Source: Elymus sibiricus (taxonomy: Eukaryota; Streptophyta; Magnoliopsida; Poales; Poaceae). From it: DNA of 64,000 nucleotides. The first letter of the stretch is position 1, and every line of letters begins with the position of its first letter. Location of the stretch: the NCBI GenBank assembly GCA_039707655.1, contig CM077665.1, forward strand, positions 78,431,954 through 78,495,953, written 5' to 3'. The notes under the pieces were generated by a model that saw only the letters and a program-made list of their open reading frames with translations, made no database searches and was not told the origin of the DNA. Shown here piece by piece: positions 44,983-54,439 of the stretch. Position numbers and translations under genes: made by a program.

Positions 44983-46877
44983 TGTTGGAAATATGCCCTA
45001 GAGGCAATAATAAATTGGTTATTATTATATTTCCTTGTTCGTGATAATCGTTTATTATCCATGCTATAATTGTATTGATTGGAAACTCAAATACATGTGT
45101 GGGTACATAGACAACACTGTGTCCCTAGTATGCCTCTAGTTAACTAGTTCGTTGATCAAAGATGGTCAAGGTTTCCTGGCCATAGACATGAGATGTCATT
45201 TGATAACGGGATCACATCATTAGGAGAATGATGTGATGGACAAGACCCAAACTATAAACATAGCATATGATCGTGTCAGTTTATTGCTATAGTTTTCTGC
45301 ATGTCAAGTATCTGTTCCTATGACCATGAGATCATGCAACTCACTGACACCGGAGGAATACCTTGTGTGTATCAAACGTCACAACGTAACTGGGTGACTA
45401 TAAAGATGCTCTACAGGTATCTCCGAGGGTGTCTGTTGAGTGGGCATGGATCAAGACTGGGATTTGTTACTCCGTGTGACGGAGAGGTATCTCAGGGCCC
45501 ACTCGGTAATACAACATCACAATAAGCCTTGCAAGCAATGTGACTAAGTGTTAGCCATGGGATCTTGTATTACAGAACAAGTAAAGAGACTTGCCGGTAA
45601 CGAGATTGAACTAGGTATAGAGATGCTGACGATCGAATCTCGGGCAAGTAACATACCGAAGAACAAAGGGAACAGCGTACGGGATTAACTGAATCCTTGA
45701 CATAGAGGTTCAACCGATAAAGATCTTCGTAGAATATGTAGGAACCAATATGGGCATCCAGGTACCGCTATTGGTTATTGACCGTAGAGGTGTCTTGGTC
45801 ATGTCTACATAGTTCTCGAACCCGCAGGGTCTGCACACTTAAGGTTCGGTGACGTTTCGGTATAGTAGAGTTATGTATGGTGGTGACCGAAGGTTGTTCG
45901 GAGTCCCGGATGAGATCCTGGATGTCACGAGGAGCTCCGGAATGGTCCGGAGGTAAAGATTGATATATAGGAAGTCCTGTTTTGGTCACCGGAAAAGTTT
46001 CGGGTATTTCGGTAGTGTACCAGGAGTGCCGAGAGGGGTACCGGGGACCATCGGGAGGGGTGTCTCGACCCAAAGGACCTCATGGGCTGTGGGAGGAGTC
46101 AAACCAGCCCCTAGTGGGCAGGCCTAACCCCCCCACTAAGGCCCATGTGGCTTTGGGTGGAAAAAAACCATAGGAGGAAAGGTGGAAAGGGTTTCCAAGT
46201 GGAGAGGAGGAATCCTACTCCTAATAGGATTGGAGTAGGACTCCTCCACCTCCAATTTCGGCCAAACCTTGAGGGTTTGAGGCTGCCTCCTCCCCTCCCT
46301 CCCTCCTATATATACTAGAGGATTTAGAGGGGAGAGCTAACCCTAATTGCCACGTGCTCCCTCTACTTCATCTAGATCGGTTTCTCCTCTAGTCTAGTTT
46401 CAGCGGTGCTTAGGCGAAACCCTGCCGGAATTGTTCCACCACCATCGCCACCGCGCCGTCGCGCCGCCAGAGAACTCTTCTACCTCTCCGCTCCCTCTTG
46501 CTGGATCAAGAAGGCGGGGATCATCATCGAGCTGTACGTGTGCTGAACGCGGAGGTGCCGTCCGTTCGGCGCTAGATCGGAAGGACCGTGATTAGGATCG
46601 CGAGACGGTTCGTGATTTGATCGCGGGACGGATCGTGATGGGATCGCGGTACGGATCATGATTGGATTGCGAGACGGATCATGATTGGATTGTGGGGCGC
46701 TCGGCGTTTTGGATCGCGAAGACGTTCGACTACATCAACCGCGTTTCTTAACGCTTCCCGCTTAGCGATCTACAAGGGTATGTAGATCCAGTCTCCCTCT
46801 CGTAGATGCTCATCACCATGGATAGATCTTGCGTGTGCGTAGGAAATTTTTTGTTTCCCATGCAACGTTCCCCAACA
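44983..46877 (+). repeat. Right LTR of the copia element
   Basis: 1895 bp, partner of 38037-39938. It ends CCCCAACA at 46877, followed by CACTA sequence. The C run that is 14 long in the left LTR is short here, a slippage difference. Confidence 0.95.
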
Positions 46878-48148
46878 GCAGCACCTCCCAGTGCCAGCCC
46901 GGCGGAGCCCAGTCCCGGACATGGCGCCTCTCAAGCAGGTGGTCGCCGGCGCCGAGTCGACGACGAGGATGCGGGCCGGGCATCGTCGACTCAACGGCTA
47001 CGCTATGCAACTAAACATTTAAACATCTAATTAAACATCATGTCGCGTCACCGACGATCGTCGGGGACTCCTCGATATCTTCGGGGACTCTCCCTTACCG
47101 ACGATCGTCGGGGCGTACTCTCCCTCACCGACGATCGTTGGGGACTCCTCGATATCGCGTCACCGACGACCGACGATAAAAGAACTAAACATCTAAACAA
47201 TAAAAACAACTAAAAACAACTAAACAATAAAAACAACTAAATTAACTAAACAACTAAATTAACTAAATCAACTAAAACAACTAAAATTAACTAAATTAAC
47301 TAAACAACTAAATTAACTAAATCAACTAAAATCGTCTGGCGCGGGCGGCGCTGCGGGCTCGCCGGAGACGCGCGCGGGGCCAGCAGCGGTGTTGCGGTGG
47401 GCGGAGGCGGGGCCGGTGGCGGTGCTGCGCGCGGTGGGCGGGGGCGAGCGGCGGTGATGTATTAGTGATCGGGCCCATATGTCAGTGACCCAAGGGTTTT
47501 AAAATTAACCTAACTATCAAATTAACAGGGTCGGGCCCATATGCCAGTGACCCAGGGGTTAATTAACAGGGTGATTAGCATTAAGCTAATCACCTGACGG
47601 TCGGGGCCCACCTGCAGGTGACATAGGCGGCGATGCTCGTCGCCGGCGACCTCTGGATGCTGCGATGCCCACGCTAGGGACCACAGGAGCGGCGCCTGAG
47701 GCCACTAGGGCATAGCCCATGCTCGGCCACATCTAAAGGGGGTCACGGGAGATCTAGCCACGGCGGCGAGACGACCGGCGGCGAGGAGCTCACAGGCAAG
47801 GCGGCTAGCGGGGTTAGGAGAGGAGATCGGCGACGGGGCTAGGGGTAAAAGAACCGGGGCCTCACCGCGGTTGCGAAGGCGTCGACGGCACGGCCGAGGA
47901 GGTCCTCGTTGCTGCGAATCGACCGGAGAAGGCCGACGGTGCCGAGGGCGAAGGCGGCGGGGCAGGGCGCGGCGACGGCGACGGCGACGACGACGTAGGG
48001 GCAGGGTGCGGCGACGGCGACGTCAGGGCAGGGGAGCGGGGGACGGCAAAATCTGGCAGCCTGGCGGCGTCGAGGTTCTCGTCGGCGCCGTCGGGGGAGA
48101 GGAGGAGAAGAAACTGCAGGTGGATTTGGAAATTTTTCCAAGTCCCGC
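46878..48148 (-). pseudogene. 5' part of the CACTA second gene (leader and early exons)
   Basis: The continuation of the second CACTA gene upstream of the copia insertion. A probable exon runs from about 47005 down to 46878, after a CATAG acceptor. An intron-like stretch (47010-47800) holds an AACTAAA low-complexity tract (47180-47335) and GATCGTCGG palindromes. A GC-rich first exon or leader lies at 47839-48141. The exact start codon cannot be fixed: the open frame there begins with TTG, not ATG. Confidence 0.5.
47045..47175. repeat. CCGACGATCGTCGG palindrome cluster
   Basis: The 14-base perfect palindrome CCGACGATCGTCGG occurs at least twice, with variants CCGACGATCGTTGG and CCGACGACCGACG, separated by GGGGACTCCTCGATAT or GGGGACTCTCCCT. 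It lies in a probable intron of the CACTA second gene. Confidence 0.75.
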
Positions 48149-48405
48149 TTATATAGCCCTCCCTTTAGTCCCGGTTGGTGGCTCCAACCGGGACTAATGC
48201 CCCCCTTTCATCCCGATTGGAGCCACCAACCGGGACTAAAGGTCAATTTCAGCAGCCCAAAGGGCGGGAAGCAGAGACCTTCGGTCCCGGTTGGTGGCTC
48301 CAACCGGGACGAAAGGGTGGCATTAGTCCCGGTTGGAGCCACCAACCGGGACGAAAGGGCTGCATTGGTCCCGGTTGTAGCCACCAACCGGGACTAAAGG
48401 GTTAG
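48149..48405 (-). promoter_or_regulatory. Internal subterminal-type array with TATA box, promoter of the CACTA second gene
   Basis: Five inverted units of the form GTCCCGGTTGGTGGCTCC and its complement (48164-48405), directly followed on the reverse strand by CTATATAA (48149-48156). The same sequence class forms the terminal arrays of this transposon. The layout equals that at the right end (53260-53523), which serves the transposase. Promoter function inferred from position. Confidence 0.7.
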
Positions 48406-48409
48406 TCCT

Positions 48410-48770
48410 GGCTGTGGTGGGAGTTTAGTCCCACCTCGCCAAGCGAGGGGCGCTCGCACCGGTTTATAAGCCCGCCCCTCTCTGCCTTGTTGAGATCCTC
48501 TCAAAGTGAAAATAGATGCCCTTATACGGGAAATTTGACCTGAAATCAAAGTGAATTTCACTCTGATTTCAGGTCGAATTTTCCCTATAAGCGCATCTAT
48601 GTTCATTTTTGCTATTTTTTATGTTATTTTTTTGCATATTAAAAGTTCTTAACAAAAAATACTTTATGAATATTCTTTTTGCTATTAAAGTTTTTAACAA
48701 AAAAAACTTTTGGAAGATGTCTATCTCGGACCGCATCGTCTATTACAAATAACCTTGGGAAAACACGTCT
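48410..48770. other. Spacer between the two CACTA genes
   Basis: Contains GAGTTTAGTCCCACCTCGCC, a TTATAA (48464-48469) and a near-perfect inverted repeat (48526-48605) around the word GAAATTTGACCTGAAATC and its complement. No coding. Confidence 0.5.
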
Positions 48771-49457
48771 ATTACAAAGGGATTTCAATTTTTTAAACAT
48801 ATTTTAACTCAAGACTTTTTCTGCATTCAATATGCACCATTCAAAGCCACATCATCACTTTTCAACCCTTTTCTGACCTCATTTACTATTTTTCATGCAT
48901 TTCATGATTTATTTTGAGCTAAAATGACCCTCAATTGAAAAGCGCTGCAAATGAACTCTGAAATGGTTGAAAGTTGGCATGGTATCATCATTTCACCCAC
49001 ATAGCATGTGCTAAAAAGTTGAGAGGGTTACGGCAAAAACTGGATGCACTTCATGTACAAAATGAACAATCTCTTTCGAAGTGTCAGGGTTTTGGACGAA
49101 AACTCATCAGTTACAAAAGGATTTCAAATTTTTAAACATATTTCAACTCAAGACTTTTTATGCATTCAATATGCACCATTCAAAGCCACATCATCACTTT
49201 TCAAACCTTTTCTCACTTCATTTGCTATTTTTCATGCATTTCATGATTTATTTTGAGCTAAGATGACCCTGAATTGAAAAGCACTGCAAATGAACTCTGA
49301 AATGGTTGAAAGTTGGCATGGTATCATCATTTCACCCACATAGCATGTGCTAAAAAGTTGAGAGGGTTACGGCAAAAACTGGATGCACTTCGTATACAAA
49401 ATGAACAATCTCTTTCGAAGTATCAGGGTTTCAGACGAAAACTCATCAGTTACAAAA
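48771..49457. repeat. Two tandem ~340-bp units between the CACTA genes
   Basis: The unit starting ATTTCAA(A/T)TTTTTAAACATATTT occurs at about 48781 and 49119, and the start of a third unit appears near 49457. The copies share blocks such as CACCATTCAAAGCCACATCA and GAGAGGGTTACGGCAAAAAC. The function is unknown; it lies downstream of the transposase gene. Confidence 0.85.
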
Positions 49458-49537
49458 GGCATTTCATTTCTTGACATGTAACTGCAGTGATATTCTAGAT
49501 CAAAGCCATCATCAGAATAGTTGTGGAGAGAAAGTCT

Positions 49538-52500
49538 TCACTTTTTCTTCGCGTGTGTCCCTTGCTTATTGCGCCGTAACCATGGATAATCTTCTTCGTT
49601 TAACAAGGTGCTTGGGTCAGCCTTCACTTTGAAGGGAGGAATTTCATGAAACTTTTCATAATCTTCAGACATGTGTGTCTTGCCCTCCACTCCCACGATG
49701 TCTCTTTTCCCTGAAAGAACTATGTGGCGCTTTGGCTCATCGTATGATGTATTCGCTTCCTTATCTTTTCTTTTTATCGGTTTGGTAGACATGTCCTTCA
49801 CATAGAAAACCTACGCCACATCATTGGCTAGGACGAATGGTTCGTCTGTGTACCCAAGATTGTTCAGATCCACTGTTGTCATTCCGTACTGCGGGTCTAC
49901 CTATACCCCGCCTCCTGACAGATTGACCCATTTGCACCGAAACAAAGGGACCTTAAAATCATGTCCATAGTCAAGTTCCCATATGTCCACTATGTAACCA
50001 TAATATGTGTCATTTCCCCTGTTGGTTGCTGCATCAAAGCGGACACCACTGTTTTGGTTGGTGCTCTTTTGATCTTGGGCGATCGTGTAAAATGTATTCC
50101 CATTTATCTCGTATCCTTTGTAAGTCAATATAGTCGAAGATGGTCCCCTGGCCAACGAGTACAGCTCATCTGCAACAGTGGTGTTACCCATGAGATGTGT
50201 TTGCAACCAACTGCCGAAAGTCCTGATGTGTTCACATGTAATCCAGTCGTCACACTGCTCTGGGTGTTTGGAGCGCAGAATATTCTCGTGTTCATTGACA
50301 TACGGGGTCACCAAGGTAGAATTCTGTAGAACAGTTTAGTGTGCTTGAGACCAAGAATGCCCGTCCCTACATATTATTGAATTCGCTCCTAGCGTGCCTT
50401 TTCCAGTCAGTCTCCCCTCATACCGCGATTGAGGGAGACCAATCGGCTTAAGGTCAGGAATAAAGTCAACACAAAACCCAATGCTTTCCTCTGTTTGATG
50501 GCCCATGGAGATGCTTCCTTCTGGCCTAGCACGGTTACGAACATATTTCTTTAAGACTCCCATGAACCTCTCAAAGGGGAACATGTTGTGTAGAAATACA
50601 GGGCCTAGAGTGCCAATCTCGTCGACTAGATGAACTAGGACGTGCGTCATGATATTGAAGAAGGATGGTGGGAACACCAGCTCGAAACTGACAAGACATT
50701 GCACCAAATCACTATTTAACCTTGGTAGGATTTCTGGATTAATTACCTTCTGAGAGATTGCATTGAGGAATGCACATAGCTTCACAATGGCTAATCGAAC
50801 GTTTTCCGGTAGAAGCCCCCTCAATGCAACCGGAAGCAGTTGCATCATAATCACGTGGCAGTCATGAGACTTTAGGTTCTGGAACTTTTTCTCTGCCATA
50901 TTTATTATTCCCTTTATATTCGACGAGAAGCCAGACGGGACCTTCATACTGAGTAGGCATTCAAAGAAGATTTCCTTCTCTTCTTTGGTAAGAGCGTAGC
51001 TGGCAGGACCTTCATACTGCTTTGGATGCATGCCGTCCTTTTCATGCGCACGTTGCTGGTCCTCCCGTGCCTCCGGTGTATCTTTTGTCTTCCCATACAC
51101 TCCCAAGAAGCCTAGCAGGTTCACGCAAAGATTCTTCGTCACATGCATCACGTCGATTGTAGAGCGGACCTCTAGGTCTTTCCAATTGGGTAGGTCCCAA
51201 AATATAGATTTCTTCTTCCACATGGGTGCGCGTCCCTCAGCGTCATTCGGAACAGATAGTCCGCCAGGACCCTTTTCAAAGATTACTTGTAAATCATTGA
51301 CCATATCAAGTATATGTGATCACCAGTACGGAGGGCGGGCTTCTTCCGGTGATCTGCCTCACCTTTGAAATGCTTTCCTTTCTTTCGACATTGATGGTTG
51401 GTCGGAAGAAATCGACGATGCCCCAGGTACACATTCTTCCTGCATTTGTCCAAATATATACTATCGGTGTCATCTAAACAGTGCATGCATGCGTGGTATC
51501 CCTTGTTTGTCTGTCCTGAAAGGTTACTGAGAGCAGGCCAATCATTGATGGTTACAAACAGCAACGCATATAGGTCAAATTCCTCCTGTTCGTTCTCATC
51601 CCACACACGTACACCTTTTCCATTCCACAGTTGTAAAAGTTCATCAACTAATGGCCTTAGGTACACATCAATGTCATTGTCGGGTTGCTTAGGGCCTTGG
51701 ATGAGCACTGGCATCATAATGAACTTCCGCTTCATGCACAACCAAGGAGGAAGGTTATACATACATAGAGTCACAAGCCATGTGCTATGCTTGCTGCTCT
51801 GATCCCCAAAAGGATTAACGCCATCTGCACTTAAACCAAACTATACGTTCCTTGGGTCACCTGTAAAGTCCCCCCACTTTCTCTCGATCTTTCTCCACTG
51901 CGACCCATCACCGGGTGCTCTCAACTTCCCGTCGTTCTTACGGTCTTCCTTGTGCCATCGCATCAACTTGGCATGCTCTTTGTTTCTGAACAAACGTTTC
52001 AACCGTGGTATTATAGGAGCATACCACATCACCTTGGCAGGAACCCTCTTCCCGGTGCGCTGGCCCTCAACATCACCAGGGTCATCTTGTCTGATCTTAT
52101 ACCGCAATGCACATCATACCGGGCATGCGTTCAAATCCTCGTACGCACCGCGGTAGAGGATGCAGTCATTAGGGCATGCATGTATCTTCTGCACCTCCAA
52201 TCCTAGAGGGCAGACAACCTTCTTTGCTTCGTATGTACTGTCGGGCAATTCGTTGTCCTTTGGAAGCTTATTCTTCATTATTTTCAGCACCTTTTCAAAT
52301 GCCTTGTCAGATACACCATTCTCTGCCTTCCATTGCAGCAATTCCAGTGTGGTACCGAGCTTTGTGTTGTCATCTTCGCAATTTGGGTACAACCCTTTTT
52401 TGTGATCCTCTAACATGCGATCGAACTTCAACTTCTCCCTTTCACTTTGGCATTGTCTCTTTGCATCAACAATGACCCGGCGAAGATCATCATCGGGCAC

Positions 52501-52842
52501 ATCGTCTGGTTCTTCCTCTTGATCTTCAGCTTCCCCCATTGCAGCATCACCGTATTCAGGGGGCGGATAGTTGTCATCATCCTCTTCTTCTTCGTTGTCT
52601 TCCATCATAACCCCTCTTTCTCCGTGCTTGGTCCAAACATTATAGTGTGGCATGAAACCCTTCTCAAGCAGGTGGACGGGAAGGGTTCTCGAGTTAGAGT
52701 AATCCTTCGTATTCCCACAGATAGTACATGGACAATACATAAAACCATTCTGCTTGGTTGCCTCAGCCACTTCGAGAAAATTATGCAGGCCCTTAATGTA
52801 CTCGGAGGTCCGTCGGTCACCGTACATCCATTGTCGGTTCAT
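49538..52842 (-). pseudogene. CACTA transposase, TNP2 type, decayed
   Basis: Reverse strand, ATG at 52842. Order: transposase-associated N-terminal domain (MNRQWMYGDRRTSEYIKGL, FMYCPCTICGN), an acidic linker, HACPNDCILYRGAYEDLNACP, then the TNP2 core (MLYNL-like MYNLPPWLCMKRKFIMMP; YLRPLVDELLQLW; ALSNLSGQTNKGYHACMHC; STIDVMHVTKNLCVNLLGFLG), DUF4218-like (LPRLNSDLVQCLVSFELVFP, MFPFERFMGVLKKYVRN) and DUF4216-like C-terminal regions (FRCKWVNL; DEPFVLANDVAYVFYVKD). It would cut and rejoin CACTA ends. In-frame stops at about 52112 and 51838, a frameshift near 51290-51304, a stop at 50336 and one at 49899 inactivate it. Its TATA box lies at 53260-53267. Confidence 0.92.
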
Positions 52843-53259
52843 CTGCGTGCATTATATAATTAAGTGTATCAAAAACCATTACAAAACATCATGAATAGAG
52901 AAGTGACCAAATTAATAGAAGTTCATCATCACATTAAAACCAAAGTACAGTAGTGACCAAAATAAATACATAAAATTCATACTTCTAGAGCATTTGAAAT
53001 GAGCTAAACTAGCAGTGAGAGATAAAACGATGAAGTCGTTAACCTTTTAGAACACTTGTGTAGTTGGTGCACCGCCAAACCTAAACAAATCTTAGGGAAA
53101 ATGTAGCTTGGAGGTCGAGCTTGGAGAGGAGAAAACTTAAGTGTGGCTGCGGCATTTCATCGAACACCTCATGTGCATAGGAGTTGAGAACAGAGAGCAA
53201 CAAACCTCCCAAACGCCGCCCGGCCAAAAAACAGAGGAGTGAGCGGGCAGGGGCGAGCA

Positions 53260-53566
53260 TATATATAGGCGTTGTATAAGTCCCGGTTGGTGGCTAGCAC
53301 CGGGAGTAAAGGTGTCTCTTTAGTCCCGGTACCAGCCACCAACCGGGACTAAAGGGGCTCGGCCAGGAGCGAGGCCCTTTAGTCCCGGTTCGTGTCTGGA
53401 ACCGGGACTAAAGGGGTCACACGAACCGGGACTGGTTCCAGCAGAGGCCCGGCCGGCGCCCTGGCCTCACGAACCGGGACTGATGCACCCATCAGTCCCG
53501 GTTCGTAACACGACCGGGACTAATGCAATATTCTGGCCCGTTTCAAAGCCCTGTTTTCTACTAGTG
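53260..53566 (-). promoter_or_regulatory. Right terminal array and TATA box of the CACTA transposase gene
   Basis: Six inverted AGTCCCGGTT/AACCGGGACT units (53278-53523) end in the terminal CACTAGTAG. On the reverse strand TATATATA (53260-53267) follows 11 bases after the array. The coding start is about 420 bases further. Confidence 0.8.
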
Positions 53567-53639
53567 CACCTCCATACAAACGACCACCATTGCGCATCAT
53601 ATCAATCACCTCCACATTGTTCGACTTAACTTCCAACCG

Positions 53640-53930
53640 ATTGAACCTTTTCCATCATCCAAAGAAACTTTTGGTTGCAACTTTGAATGTGCCCTGCCTT
53701 TTTCTCTACAGGGTGGGTCTTCAAGGCCCGTGGATCTAAGCCAGGCTGGATTTATCGCACATGTACGTCGTCGCATTGCTTGAATATTGGTCAAAACTCT
53801 AGATTGCCTACCTCTATGTACCCATGTGTAGACATGCATTTTCATTTCCTTTTTGCATCGTGTGATGAAACGCAAATAAATCGTGACTCTACCCCCTAAT
53901 GGAATCATGATTTTCTAGGTTTACGTTTCC
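53640..53930 (+). pseudogene. Decayed second copy of the last eIF2-beta exon and 3' tail
   Basis: Matches 31820-32090 in order: intron end (AAAGAAACTTTTGGTTGCAA, TGAATGTGCCCTGCC), acceptor CTACAG, the exon (reading GGSSRPVDLSQAGFIAHVRR) and tail (CCCATGTGTAGACATGCATT). The first Cys of the CxxC pair of the zinc finger is replaced by Gly, so the finger is lost. Only the last exon is present; there are no upstream exons. Ignoring the CACTA, the two copies lie about 1.5 kb apart, so a local tandem duplication is likely. Confidence 0.8.
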
Positions 53931-54425
53931 TTATTGAAGGCAATGTCTGGAGTGTACTCATTTTTTCTCTCCTGGGTGAAAATCCATGGTCTAACCTAAG
54001 TGGTTGGATCTGGTAACGACGTCATTCATACACCATTTCCGTGCTGAAGGCATCCTGTTGCAAAATCTTCTCGTTATCCCCGGATGTTGTCAATTATGAT
54101 GGTAGTAGTGGATGTTTTGTTGCAGTGGATTGTTTGTCTCTCCTTGATATCTGAGGGTCTCTTTCCCTTTTTTACTTATTATCTGTGTACATCCTAATAG
54201 TGCAGAGGACGAGTATGTACTTCTTGTGATTTGTGTCCCGTTGATGCAATATTATGAGTTAATAAAGAGTGCCTTCTATCATTGAGAAAAGCAACAAACC
54301 CGAAAAATATTAAAACGTTTTTGGCAAATATTTTAGTAAATCTCTCGTCTAACTTGGTTAAACTATGATGTAGTCGTACAAATTCGAGAGATATTAAAAC
54401 CTTTTTTGGCAAACATTTTTGGTAA
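53931..54425. other. Unassigned flank with an ~85-bp tandem duplication
   Basis: No gene. A unit with ATATTAAAAC, TTTTGGCAAA, CTCATCTAAC, TTGGTTAA and TATGATGTAG occurs at 54307-54380 and again from 54390, continuing at 57015 after the LINE. Confidence 0.5.
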
Positions 54426-54439
54426 TCACTCATCTAACT

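Larger units (their letters stand above)
37187..46877 (+). mobile_element. BARE1/Angela/WIS-type copia element, rearranged partial tandem copy
   Basis: Order seen: 850-bp fragment of the internal 3' end (37187-38036), LTR (38037-39938), internal region (39939-44982), LTR (44983-46877). The leading fragment is a near-perfect copy of 44133-44982. So the left LTR serves as the 3' end of a first, truncated copy and the 5' end of a second. The LTR sequence starting TGTTGGAAATATGCCC is the well-known Triticeae copia LTR. Because the outer left end is missing there is no target duplication. It lies in the second gene of the CACTA. Confidence 0.93.
33376..53566 (-). mobile_element. CACTA (En/Spm-type) transposon, 20.2 kb, complete ends
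   Basis: Left end CACTGGTAGAAAACAGGGC and right end the complement of CACTAGTAGAAAACAGGGC, one mismatch, flanked by the 3-bp duplication CAC (33373-33375 and 53567-53569). Both ends hold arrays of AGTCCCGGTT/AACCGGGACT inverted units. Two genes read on the reverse strand: TNP2-type transposase near the right end and a Transposase_24/ULP1-like gene filling the left half. A copia element (37187-46877) is nested in the second gene. Without it the CACTA would be about 10.5 kb. Stops in the transposase make it inactive, though its ends could still be moved in trans. Confidence 0.95.

Noticed and set aside
48164..48405. Possible CRISPR-like array of regularly spaced inverted units
   Set aside because: Eukaryotic context; units are CACTA subterminal repeats without unique spacers.
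48164..48510. A separate nested non-autonomous CACTA
   Set aside because: No CACTA termini or 3-bp duplication bracket the internal array; kept as a possibility in the finding.
49961..50329. Forward-strand frame of 122 codons in the CACTA
   Set aside because: Antisense shadow of the transposase C-terminal region.
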